Source: an uncultured Bacteroidota bacterium (GTDB lineage Bacteria; Bacteroidota; Bacteroidia; Flavobacteriales; Schleiferiaceae). Taken from it: a stretch of DNA of 64,000 nt. Below the pieces are notes generated by a model. The model saw only the letters and a list, made by a program, of their open reading frames with translations. It made no database searches and was not told the DNA's origin. Below are positions 26,946-35,022 of the stretch, piece after piece; the stretch's first letter is position 1, and each line of letters starts with the position of its first letter. The position numbers and the translations under genes were made by a program. Location of the stretch: contig CAJXNI010000002.1 of assembly GCA_913057235.1 (NCBI GenBank), positions 62,001-126,000 of the forward strand. Direction: 5' to 3'.

Positions 26946-27584
26946 ATGGCGAAGTTTCAACTTTTTTGCAGGCAATATGGCCTGCCGCTGGTGGCAAGCC
27001 TGCATGTGTTTGGGCTGTTCACTATTTTGCTTTGGGATGCAGACTTCTTTACCCAATTTACACCGGTAACATTGCTGTTCACAGCGGTGGTTTTGGTGGG
27101 GGCGCATCAGGGTAACCTCAAACATTTAAGCTATTTCTTAATAAGCACCTACGTGATAGGATATGGGGTTGAGCTACTGGGTACCCAAACAGGCTTTCCT
27201 TTTGGGGAGTATTGGTATGGCGATAATCTACGCCCACACTTAATAGGAGTACCCCTGGTGATTGGCTTTAACTGGATTATTTTAACGCTGGCTACCCACT
27301 TTTTAGTGAAGCATTTTTCAAGCAATAAATATGTCATTGTTATTGTGGCTTCAATGCTCATGGTTGGCCTTGACACTGTAATTGAACAAGTAGCCCCACC
27401 TCTGGATTACTGGCACTGGGCGCAAGAGATTGTTCCGCTTATGAACTACGCGGGCTGGTTTGTAGTTTCCCTAATTGTGCACGGGCTGGCTTACTATTGG
27501 TTAAGTTCGCATAAAAATGCAGTAGCCCGTAATTACTTTTGGGTGGTAATTTTATTTTTCATGATTTTTAGTTTGGCTTTATGA
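26946..27584 (+). CDS. cruF: Carotenoid 1,2-hydratase, CruF family
   Basis: 212 residues with about seven membrane helices. The family signature is GYGVELLGTQTGFPFGEYWYG followed by LRPHLIGVPLVIGFNW, matching the Caroten_synth (DUF422/CruF) family, whose members add water across the 1',2' double bond of the acyclic psi end of monocyclic carotenoids. It has a GLDTVIEQVAPPLDYWHW stretch that is also characteristic. It lies between crtD and crtZ, with its stop overlapping the crtZ start (ATGA). Confidence 0.88.
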   Translation: MAKFQLFCRQYGLPLVASLHVFGLFTILLWDADFFTQFTPVTLLFTAVVLVGAHQGNLKHLSYFLISTYVIGYGVELLGTQTGFPFGEYWYGDNLRPHLIGVPLVIGFNWIILTLATHFLVKHFSSNKYVIVIVASMLMVGLDTVIEQVAPPLDYWHWAQEIVPLMNYAGWFVVSLIVHGLAYYWLSSHKNAVARNYFWVVILFFMIFSLAL

Positions 27585-28078
27585 CGTGGTATTGGATTGC
27601 CTTAATTGTATTTACTACATTTTGGTTTATGGAGTTTGTAGCCTGGGCTACGCACAAATATGTGATGCACGGCTTTTTGTGGAGTTTACACCGAGATCAT
27701 CACGTCAAGGATCCTGGTTTTTTTGAGAAAAATGATGCCTTCTTTCTAATTTTTGCGGTACCCAGTTGGTTGTGCATCATGTTGGGAATGATGGCCGGAA
27801 GCTGGATTTCTGTAAGTATTGGGGCAGGTATTGCCGTTTACGGTTTTGCTTACTTTTTGGTGCACGAAGTATTTATTCACCGCAGGCTTAAATGGTTTAG
27901 AACTAGTAAGTTCACCTATCTCAAAGCCATTCAGAGAGCGCACAAAATGCACCACAAGCATTTGGGTAAGCATGATGGCGAAAGTTTTGGCATGCTCATC
28001 ATAAATCCCAAGTACTACCAGGCAGAATTGAAAGCGCAACGCAAGCGTAGAGGAAAAACGGTTGTTTCTGCCTCTTAA
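27581..28078 (+). CDS. crtZ: Beta-carotene 3-hydroxylase CrtZ
   Basis: 165 residues, membrane-bound fatty-acid-hydroxylase fold with the di-iron histidine boxes: HKYVMH (26-31), HRDHH, HEVFIHRR and HKMHHKH. These match bacterial CrtZ, which puts hydroxyl groups on C3 of beta-ionone rings. The start overlaps cruF by 4 bases. Its TAA stop is interleaved with the stop of the convergent phosphoribosyltransferase gene (TTAA at 28075-28078). Confidence 0.93.
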   Translation: MTWYWIALIVFTTFWFMEFVAWATHKYVMHGFLWSLHRDHHVKDPGFFEKNDAFFLIFAVPSWLCIMLGMMAGSWISVSIGAGIAVYGFAYFLVHEVFIHRRLKWFRTSKFTYLKAIQRAHKMHHKHLGKHDGESFGMLIINPKYYQAELKAQRKRRGKTVVSAS

Positions 28079-28581
28079 GAAACAGTTACTGCGAAAGGTG
28101 CAGTTTCAATATTCACTTGCACATGTTCCTGCAGAGCGGTAGATAGAGAGAGTCCTTTAAAATCAGCTTTCACCGGAAAACGTTTGTGGTTTCGGTCTAC
28201 CAATACAACGGTATGAATAGATTGCACCGGAAAGTCTAAAAAGAAACGTACGCCATAAATAAGAGTGGCGCCTGAATTGAGGACATCATCAATCACCACC
28301 ACGTTTTTGCCATCAAAAGGTCCCCGCACACCGCTAATCTGAAGCGGTTCACTCAAGGGCGCATCCTTATTTAAGTGGATGGTAGCCAATTCAACTTCCA
28401 AGTCGCTAATAGCATTTAGTTCTTTGGCAAGAAGCTCAGCCAGTACCGCCCCTCTTTTAGCAATGCCTGCTAGTAGCACGGTTTCTGCTTCCTGGTGCTC
28501 TTCATAAATCTGCCAGGCTATTCTGCTAATCTTGTGAAGCACTTGCTGATGATCTAAAACTTGGGTGGAGGAGCTACTCAT
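28075..28581 (-). CDS. Phosphoribosyltransferase, PyrR-like
   Basis: 168 residues from ATG 28581. It is a type I PRTase fold with the PRPP-binding motif VVVIDDVLNSGATL (about 95-108) and an upstream VLLAGIAKRGAVLAELLA hood region. PyrR-like proteins are UMP/uracil phosphoribosyltransferases or RNA-binding regulators of pyrimidine genes. In Bacteroidota they often stand alone, as here. The specific substrate cannot be read off. No PyrR-type attenuator was seen in front of pyrG in this window. Confidence 0.85.
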   Translation of the reverse strand: MSSSSTQVLDHQQVLHKISRIAWQIYEEHQEAETVLLAGIAKRGAVLAELLAKELNAISDLEVELATIHLNKDAPLSEPLQISGVRGPFDGKNVVVIDDVLNSGATLIYGVRFFLDFPVQSIHTVVLVDRNHKRFPVKADFKGLSLSTALQEHVQVNIETAPFAVTVS

Positions 28582-28645
28582 CAATTGTAGTTTTTAGCAA
28601 ATATAAAATCTTTGGCCCCGCTAAATGCAAGGAGTTCAACTGCTT

Positions 28646-29224
28646 TTAGGGTTTTAAAAGCTGTATAAAAGCTTCGTTGCCCAGGCGGGGTTTAATACTG
28701 TTGTAGCAGCGTTCTAAATGGGCAATCTTAAATTTGGCACTAAATCGCTTTTTGTACTCTTCCAAACTTCCGCCAAAGGGTGGCCCCGATGCACTGAGCG
28801 GAAAAGTGAAAAGAACACCTACTAACATACCACCAGGCTTAAGCAAAGTATGCATCTTTTTAACGTAGGCTCCGCGCTGCTCTGGTGCCAGGGCGCAAAA
28901 AAAGGTTTGCTCCAAAATGAGCTCAAAAGTATCCTCTAATTCAAAAAAATCTTGGTGGTGCAGGTGCGCATCGGGGAAACCGGGGCAGCGCTCTTTTAAG
29001 TTTTGTAAAGGAGCACTTGCAATATCAACCACATGCACTTGCGTAAATCCCTGCTCATACAGCCACTGTGCTTCGTAGGCATTTCCGGCACCCGGTATTA
29101 AAATTTTGGCCTGTTTATTTTGCCACTGTTGCATAAAACCCATTAAAGGAGGGGAGGCATTACCTAAATCCCAGCCGGTTTTGTTCTCGCGGTATCGGTT
29201 TTCCCAAAATGCTTGTACATCCAT
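28646..29224 (-). CDS. Class I SAM-dependent methyltransferase, thiopurine S-methyltransferase (TPMT) family
   Basis: 192 residues. The family start FWENRYRENKTGWDLGNASPPL is clear, followed by the SAM-binding ILIPGAGNAYEAQWLYEQGF, the acidic VDIA at strand 2, and the TPMT-typical EQTFFCAL and GPPFGGSLEEYKKRF. Family members methylate thiols, thiocyanate or metalloids (tellurite, selenite). It is divergent from bshC, the last enzyme of bacillithiol synthesis, with 148 bases between. A thiol or metalloid substrate fits the context, but this is inference. Confidence 0.87.
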   Translation of the reverse strand: MDVQAFWENRYRENKTGWDLGNASPPLMGFMQQWQNKQAKILIPGAGNAYEAQWLYEQGFTQVHVVDIASAPLQNLKERCPGFPDAHLHHQDFFELEDTFELILEQTFFCALAPEQRGAYVKKMHTLLKPGGMLVGVLFTFPLSASGPPFGGSLEEYKKRFSAKFKIAHLERCYNSIKPRLGNEAFIQLLKP

Positions 29225-29359
29225 GGGGCAAATTTCCAGCTTTTACACTTCTAAAACTTGCTTGGCCCAGAATATTTCTGAGAACTTAACTCTAAACCTT
29301 ATTACCTTTTGAAACTTATACCTCATTCATAGAAATTAAAGCTTAACTAATTAAAATTC

Positions 29360-29367
29360 TACTTTTG
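29360..29367 (+). promoter_or_regulatory. -7 box very close to the bshC start
   Basis: TACTTTTG matches TAnnTTTG exactly but ends only 5 bases before the ATG at 29373, so a transcript from it would have almost no leader. No clear TTG is placed upstream. Confidence 0.45.
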
Positions 29368-29372
29368 CCTTC

Positions 29373-30971
29373 ATGACAGAGTCGGAGTGTATTCCTTACG
29401 CACAAACAGGTTTTTTTTCAAAGCTCATCACCCATTACCTGGAAGAAAATCCAGCCCTTAAAAATTTTCACCACCGTTTTCCTAAAGAATCAGACTTTGC
29501 GGCTCAAATGGCCGATAAATCCCAGTTTAGTTCCTCAAAGCGACAGATCCTGATAGAAAGCCTGAAGAGGCAATATCAAAACGCTCAAATAGATGTAGAA
29601 GGCAAAGTACTTTCAAATATCGAGGCTCTGGCCGATGCAAATACCTTTACCGTTACCACCGGTCACCAGCTAAATATTTTAACCGGCCCCCTGTACTTCA
29701 TTTATAAAATCATTTCTACCCTCAACCTGGCTGAACGCCTGCACAACGCCCATCCGCAAAAGCGTGTGGTGCCGGTGTATTGGATGGCCAGTGAAGACCA
29801 TGATTTTGAAGAGATTAATCACATCCATTTTTATGGAGGAAAGTTGAGTTGGCATAATGATTTGAAGGGGGCAGTAGGGCACATGCCTACTTTTGGTATG
29901 GGTAAAGTACTGGATGAGTTGGAGGAGCATTTAGGACCCGGTAAAAATGCCGCTGAAATTTTAGCCCTTTTCAGGGAGGCTTACCACGAACGTGAGAATA
30001 TCGCTCAGGCTACGCGCTACGTTGTACACCAGCTTTTTAAAAAATACGGTTTACTCATTTTAGATGGCGATGACCCGGACCTGAAAGCGCAAATGAAGTC
30101 TATTTTTAAAGACGATTTACTCCAGCACAATGCCCAAAAAAAGGTAGCGCTAAGTAGTGAAGCTTTAGAAAAAGACTACTTCGCTCAGGTATATCCAAGA
30201 GCTATAAATCTGTTTTACCTTAAAAAAGGCGTACGTGAACGTATTGAAAAGCGCAATGACCTTTGGGTTGTGCTGAACACCGAAATAAGCTTTAGTAAGG
30301 ACCAGCTTCTCCAAGAATTGGAGCAGCATCCCGAGCGTTTTAGTCCGAACGTGGTTTTGCGGCCCCTCTACCAAGAAGTGATTTTACCCAATTTGGCCTA
30401 CATAGGGGGCGGAGGAGAGCTGGCTTATTGGTTTCAACTTAAAGCTATGTTTGATCATTTTCAGGTGCCGTTTCCTATGCTGGTGCTTAGAAATTCGGTT
30501 TTGTGGGTATCTGAAAAATGGCAGCACCGCGCAGCTGATCTTGACTTACCCTTAACCGCTTTTTTTCAAAACATGGATCAACTTCAAAAAGAGTTGGCGC
30601 AAAGAAGCGCTCCGGTAGATCCTGAGCTTAACGCTTACCATCAAAAGCTTCAGCGCATTTTTGATGAGCTGGAAGAAGTAGCCCACCTCACCGATGAGAG
30701 CATGCTGGGCGCAGTTAACGCGCAGCGTCAAAAGCAACTGAATGGCTTGGAAAAATTGAAAAAGAAATTAGTGAGAGCGGAGAAGCGCAAGCATAGCACC
30801 GTTATGGAAAAAGTTGCGCGAATCCATAAGGCGCTATTCCCACAAGGGGGCTTGCAAGAGCGGCATGATAACCTCAGTGTTTATTATGCAGACTATGGTC
30901 CTAAATTTATAGATGTCTTGAAAGAAAGTTTAAACCCCTTGGATTTTAGGTTTACGGTGCTGAAGGCTTAG
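29373..30971 (+). CDS. bshC: Bacillithiol biosynthesis cysteine-adding enzyme BshC
   Basis: 532 residues, the family's usual length. The core signature is TVTTGHQLNILTGPLYFIYKI, followed by VVPVYWMASEDHDFEEINHI, a nucleotidyltransferase-like Rossmann fold. Further support comes from YIGGGGELAYWFQLK and the C-terminal coiled-coil (LEEVAHL through MEKVARIHKALFPQGGLQERHDN). BshC couples cysteine to glucosaminyl-malate to form bacillithiol, the main low-molecular-weight thiol of many Bacteroidota. BshA and BshB are not in the window. Confidence 0.95.
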   Translation: MTESECIPYAQTGFFSKLITHYLEENPALKNFHHRFPKESDFAAQMADKSQFSSSKRQILIESLKRQYQNAQIDVEGKVLSNIEALADANTFTVTTGHQLNILTGPLYFIYKIISTLNLAERLHNAHPQKRVVPVYWMASEDHDFEEINHIHFYGGKLSWHNDLKGAVGHMPTFGMGKVLDELEEHLGPGKNAAEILALFREAYHERENIAQATRYVVHQLFKKYGLLILDGDDPDLKAQMKSIFKDDLLQHNAQKKVALSSEALEKDYFAQVYPRAINLFYLKKGVRERIEKRNDLWVVLNTEISFSKDQLLQELEQHPERFSPNVVLRPLYQEVILPNLAYIGGGGELAYWFQLKAMFDHFQVPFPMLVLRNSVLWVSEKWQHRAADLDLPLTAFFQNMDQLQKELAQRSAPVDPELNAYHQKLQRIFDELEEVAHLTDESMLGAVNAQRQKQLNGLEKLKKKLVRAEKRKHSTVMEKVARIHKALFPQGGLQERHDNLSVYYADYGPKFIDVLKESLNPLDFRFTVLKA

Positions 30972-31066
30972 GCTTGAAACCAAACCGAACATGACCAAAA
31001 TTTTAAGTTCAAAAACGGGTCGGTAGGTAGCCTAACAAAGACAATAAGAAACCAACACAATTCTGC

Positions 31067-31074
31067 TATCTTCG
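31067..31074 (+). promoter_or_regulatory. Possible -7 box of the dipeptidyl peptidase gene
   Basis: TATCTTCG differs from TAnnTTTG by one base (TTCG ending) and lies 22 bases before the ATG. No good -33 partner was seen. The TTCG variant also occurs at 33213 and 56329, where a TTG is well spaced. Confidence 0.35.
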
Positions 31075-31096
31075 GGGCCGTTTTAAACTTCCTACC

Positions 31097-33121
31097 ATGA
31101 AAAAAGTTAGCTGGCTAACCTTAGCAATTAGTGTATTTATGATGAGTTGTAACCCTACGGAAAACAATAACCAAGCATCGGCTGAAGCCGAGACCGAAAC
31201 TAAGAAACAGTTTGATTTTCAATGGCAAACCGAGCAGTTTGCGGATTTGCGCATTTTGCGCTACCAGATTCCTGGCTGGGAAAAACTGAGTCTACAGCAA
31301 AAGAAGCTGGCCTATTACTTGAATATGGCTGGTTTGGCGGGTCGCGATATCATTTACGATCAACTGTATCGTCATAATCTGGAAATTCGCAAGGCCCTGG
31401 AGAATATCGTAAAGAACTACCAGGGGGAAAAAGATACCAACTGGGAAGCCCTTACCACCTATGCCAAACGTGTATGGTTTAGCAACGGCATTCACCACCA
31501 CTACAGCCACGCCAAGCTAGAACCTGGCTTTGAACAGAGCTATCTGGAGCAACTGCTGAAAGAAACCAACACCAATCTTTCGGTCGAAGCCCAAGCGGCT
31601 ATTTTTAACGATCAGGACATGAAAGGCGTAAGTAAAGATCCAGACAAAGACTTAGTGTTGGCTTCAGCGGTTAATTTTTATGAGCCGGGCATCACCGAGC
31701 AAGAGGTATTGGATTTTTACCAGGCTATGGCCGATAGCACAGATGCTACTCCGGTGAGCTACGGTTTAAACTCTAAACTGGTGAAGGAAAATGGAAAGCT
31801 GGTAGAGAAAAAATGGCACTTAAACGGCATGTACGGTTCGGCTATAGCCGAAATAATCAAGTGGTTAGAGAAAGCCCAAGCTGTGGCCGAAAACGAGCAG
31901 CAGGCTAAAGCTTTGGGTCTTTTGATTGAATACTACAAAACCGGAGATCTTGAAACCTGGGATGCCTACAATATTGCATGGGTTCAGGATACCGGTAGTG
32001 ATGTGGACTATATCAATTCATTTATTGAAGTATACCACGATCCTTTAGGGTACAAGGCCACCTATGAAACGGTGGTGCAAGTGAAAGACTTGGACGCCAG
32101 TGAAAAAATGGCGGTAATTATTGATAACATTCAATATTTTGAAGACCAATCGCCTATTTTAGACGAGCACAAAAAAGAAGAGGTAGTAGGCGTTTCGTAT
32201 CGTATGATCAATGTAGTAGGGGAAGCCGGTGCCACTACACCTGCCACACCCATCGGGGTAAACCTGCCCAACTCAGGTTGGATACGCGAGCAGCACGGTT
32301 CTAAATCCATAAGTCTTACCAATATTGAAGGCGCTTATGAAAATGCTCGTGGCGAAGGGTTTTTAGAAGAGTTTGCCTTTACCACTGAAGAGGTGGAACG
32401 CGCTAAGAAATACGGAGCAATCAGTTCAAAAATGCATACCGCCCTGCATGAAGTGGTAGGCCATGCCAGTGGCAAAACGGAGCCCGGTAAAGGTGATACC
32501 AAGGCCATTCTTAAAAACTACTACAGCACGCTGGAAGAGGCCAGAGCCGATTTGGTGGCGCTTTATTTTATTATGGATGAAAAACTCATGGAGCTCAACC
32601 TTATTGATACCATGGCGGTAGGCAAAGCAGAATACGATAACTACATCCGCAATGGTTTAATGTTGCAACTGCGTAGGTTAAAGCCCGGTGAAATTATTCA
32701 GGAAGACCACATGCGCAATCGTCAGCTGGTAGCGGCCTGGGCCTTTGAAATGGGACAAAAAGACAACGTGATTGAGCGCAAAACGCTAGACGGAAAAACC
32801 TATTTTGTAATCAATGATTATGACGCTTTGCGCGATATTTTTGGGCAGCAGCTCAAGGAAATTCAGCGCATTAAATCACAAGGTGATTATGAAGCAGGGC
32901 GTGCTTTGGTTGAAAAATATGGGGTGCAGGTTGATGCTGATATTCATGCCGAAGTATTGAGGCGAACTGAAAAACTGAACATCGCTCCTTACGCAGGATT
33001 TATCCAACCCATTATGAAGCCCATAGTGGATGGTGATAGCCTTACTGACATTGAAATTGAATACCCCACGGACTTTACCGAGCAAATGCTGTACTATGGT
33101 GAAAATCATAGCTTTTTATAG
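31097..33121 (+). CDS. Dipeptidyl peptidase III-like zinc metallopeptidase (M49), lipoprotein
   Basis: 674 residues. The lipobox MMSC (about residue 18) marks a lipoprotein. The M49 zinc site is HEVVGH (451-456, inside LHEVVGHASGKTEPG) with the second motif EEARADL (480-486). These are the HEXXGH and EExRAD hallmarks of the bacterial DPP III group. The enzyme removes dipeptides from the N-terminus of peptides. Lipoprotein anchoring suggests work at the envelope on imported or periplasmic peptides. A strong terminator follows. Confidence 0.93.
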   Translation: MKKVSWLTLAISVFMMSCNPTENNNQASAEAETETKKQFDFQWQTEQFADLRILRYQIPGWEKLSLQQKKLAYYLNMAGLAGRDIIYDQLYRHNLEIRKALENIVKNYQGEKDTNWEALTTYAKRVWFSNGIHHHYSHAKLEPGFEQSYLEQLLKETNTNLSVEAQAAIFNDQDMKGVSKDPDKDLVLASAVNFYEPGITEQEVLDFYQAMADSTDATPVSYGLNSKLVKENGKLVEKKWHLNGMYGSAIAEIIKWLEKAQAVAENEQQAKALGLLIEYYKTGDLETWDAYNIAWVQDTGSDVDYINSFIEVYHDPLGYKATYETVVQVKDLDASEKMAVIIDNIQYFEDQSPILDEHKKEEVVGVSYRMINVVGEAGATTPATPIGVNLPNSGWIREQHGSKSISLTNIEGAYENARGEGFLEEFAFTTEEVERAKKYGAISSKMHTALHEVVGHASGKTEPGKGDTKAILKNYYSTLEEARADLVALYFIMDEKLMELNLIDTMAVGKAEYDNYIRNGLMLQLRRLKPGEIIQEDHMRNRQLVAAWAFEMGQKDNVIERKTLDGKTYFVINDYDALRDIFGQQLKEIQRIKSQGDYEAGRALVEKYGVQVDADIHAEVLRRTEKLNIAPYAGFIQPIMKPIVDGDSLTDIEIEYPTDFTEQMLYYGENHSFL

Positions 33122-33143
33122 GGTTATTGGATAAATTAGATCA

Positions 33144-33177
33144 AGCCGCTCCAAAACATTTTGGGGCGGCTTTTTTT
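33144..33177 (+). terminator. Rho-independent terminator after the DPP III gene
   Basis: AGCCGCTCCAAAA and TTTTGGGGCGGCT form a stem (one T-G wobble) with a tiny loop, followed by seven T residues. Confidence 0.9.
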
Positions 33178-33184
33178 GGGCCTA

Positions 33185-33213
33185 TTGTATTTTGCTAAAA
33201 GCTTCTACCTTCG
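33185..33213 (+). promoter_or_regulatory. Promoter of the DUF6340 lipoprotein-TerC operon
   Basis: TTG (33185-33187), 18 bases, TACCTTCG (33206-33213), one mismatch from the -7 consensus, 19 bases before the ATG at 33233. It lies immediately after a terminator, which supports a new transcription unit. Confidence 0.55.
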
Positions 33214-33232
33214 CCTGCCTCATCTCTACTTC

Positions 33233-34288
33233 ATGAAAACACTTGTAAAAGTTTGGGCTTTGGCCCTAATCTTAGGCAGCTGCGGAGGCGCCAAAGAAGT
33301 GCAAATTCAAACTTTGCGCCCGGCCGATATTACAGTGGCGCCTGTTATTCAAACCCTATTACTGGTTGACCGTACGCATGTAGACCGCAATGACTGGTTG
33401 GCCATAGGGGAGGGGATTTTAACCGGAGAGCTACCCTATGAAGACCGGGCAGCCGCACAGGAGGCTTTAAATGCCTTAAAAAACAAGCTGCAAGAATCAC
33501 CGCGTTTCCAAATAAAAATTGCTCGCGAGCGCTTAAAGGGCAATAGTTTGAGTTCCGCCTTTCCAGATCCACTTCCGTGGGATGAACAGAGGCGCTTGTT
33601 GCAACGCTACCAAGCCGATGCCTTGATTAGTATTGAGATTATGGACTCAGATTTTATAATCACACGAGGTAAACGCAAAGTAACCGAAGAAATAGAACGG
33701 AATAATCAAACCGTAGAAGTAGAACGCGATGAGTTTTACGCAGAAGGCGTGGCCAATATTAAAATGGGCTTTAGGCTGTATTATCCGGGTAACCGTCAAA
33801 TAATAGATCAACAGCTCATAAATGAAACCCGTACTTGGCAGTCTGCGGCCCGCAGTAAGGCTGAAGCAGCGGCTCAGCTTATCAGCAAAAGCCGGGCAAC
33901 CCAGGTTTTGTGCGCACAAGCGGGTACCGACTATGCCTTTAAACTAGCCCCGCTGCCTATTGCTTTAAAACGCACATTTTATACCAAGTCTAAGAAAAGT
34001 GTAGCCCTGGAACAAGGCGCACGCATGGCCGAGGTGGACGATTGGACCAACGCCATTAGCACTTGGAAAAAAGGCATTGAAAATGCCGTAGAACCCAAAG
34101 ACCAAGGCCGCATGGCCTTAAACATTGCCGTGGGCTATGAGGTGTTGGGGCAGTTTGAAAATGCCCGTGCCTGGGCGCAGAAGGCTTATGTGCAATACGG
34201 AAACAAACAAGCCAAAGGTTATTTGGATAGGCTTATGCACCGTATTGAACAGGAAAATAGAGTAGAAGTGCAAATGCAAAAAGAGTAA
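33233..34288 (+). CDS. DUF6340-like lipoprotein with C-terminal TPR region
   Basis: 351 residues from ATG 33233; a longer frame from 33161 would read through the terminator. The lipobox LGSC follows a short hydrophobic stretch. The main domain starts ADITVAPVIQTLLLVDRTHVD and contains ADALISIEIMDSDF and a strand pattern that fits the DUF6340 family of Bacteroidota. The last 80 residues (MAEVDDWTNAISTWKKG, ALNIAVGYEVLGQFENARAWAQKAY) are two TPR-like helical pairs. The function is unknown; TerC follows after 2 bases. Confidence 0.75.
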   Translation: MKTLVKVWALALILGSCGGAKEVQIQTLRPADITVAPVIQTLLLVDRTHVDRNDWLAIGEGILTGELPYEDRAAAQEALNALKNKLQESPRFQIKIARERLKGNSLSSAFPDPLPWDEQRRLLQRYQADALISIEIMDSDFIITRGKRKVTEEIERNNQTVEVERDEFYAEGVANIKMGFRLYYPGNRQIIDQQLINETRTWQSAARSKAEAAAQLISKSRATQVLCAQAGTDYAFKLAPLPIALKRTFYTKSKKSVALEQGARMAEVDDWTNAISTWKKGIENAVEPKDQGRMALNIAVGYEVLGQFENARAWAQKAYVQYGNKQAKGYLDRLMHRIEQENRVEVQMQKE

Positions 34289-34290
34289 GA

Positions 34291-35022
34291 ATGGATTTTA
34301 GCATTTTTCTAACCAGTGAGGCGTGGATAGCCTTTTTGACCCTGAGTTTGCTGGAGATTGTTTTGGGTATTGACAATATCATTTTCATCTCAATTCTAAC
34401 CAATAAACTGCCCGAAGTTATTAGAGGCAGGGCTCGTTTTGCCGGAATTGCCCTCGCCCTTATTTTTAGGGTGATCATGCTTTTGGGGATTACTTGGATT
34501 ATTGGTTTAACCGAGCCCTTGTTCACCCTTTTTGAGATGGCCTTTACCGGAAGAGATCTGGTGCTTTTGGCTGGGGGCTTGTTCCTCATTGGCAAGTCTA
34601 CCAGTGAAATTCACCACAAAACGGAAGTGCAAGACCCTAAAGAACAAAAACAAGCTCTAAAGAAGAAAGGCGCCCGCTCTTTTGTGTCCATCATCATTCA
34701 AATTGGCCTGCTAGACATTGTTTTTTCATTTGATAGCATTCTCACCGCCATCGGCATGACCGAAGAATTGGTCATAATGATTATGGCTGTTATTGTTTCT
34801 TTAGTAGTGATGTTGGTTTTTGCCGGTAAAATAGCCGCCTTCATTGAGAAGCACCCCACCTTGCAAGTATTGGCCTTATCCTTTCTAATTCTAATTGGTT
34901 TTGTACTTATTGCCGATGGGCTGCATCAGCATATTAGCAAGGGCTACATTTATTTTGCGGTGGCTTTTTCACTAATGGTAGAAATCATAAACATTAGGGT
35001 ACGTAAAAAAGACACCACTTAA
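34291..35022 (+). CDS. TerC family integral membrane protein
   Basis: 243 residues with about seven membrane helices. TerC signatures are present: LEIVLGIDNIIFISIL with the metal-coordinating Asp in the first part, and DIVFSFDSILTAIGM in the second half. The His/Lys-rich cytoplasmic loop (HHKTEVQDPKEQKQ) is typical. Members of this family have been linked to tellurite resistance and to manganese export for metal loading of exported enzymes. Either role fits. The 3' end overlaps the convergent NRPS gene by 4 bases. Confidence 0.92.
   Translation: MDFSIFLTSEAWIAFLTLSLLEIVLGIDNIIFISILTNKLPEVIRGRARFAGIALALIFRVIMLLGITWIIGLTEPLFTLFEMAFTGRDLVLLAGGLFLIGKSTSEIHHKTEVQDPKEQKQALKKKGARSFVSIIIQIGLLDIVFSFDSILTAIGMTEELVIMIMAVIVSLVVMLVFAGKIAAFIEKHPTLQVLALSFLILIGFVLIADGLHQHISKGYIYFAVAFSLMVEIINIRVRKKDTT

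Noticed and set aside
28075-28078. Interleaved stop codons of crtZ and the phosphoribosyltransferase gene (TTAA)
   Set aside because: Convergent genes sharing a palindromic stop are common in compact genomes and need no special explanation.
33161-33232. Longer N-terminus for the DUF6340 lipoprotein
   Set aside because: It would begin inside the preceding terminator and bury the lipoprotein signal; ATG 33233 places the lipobox correctly.
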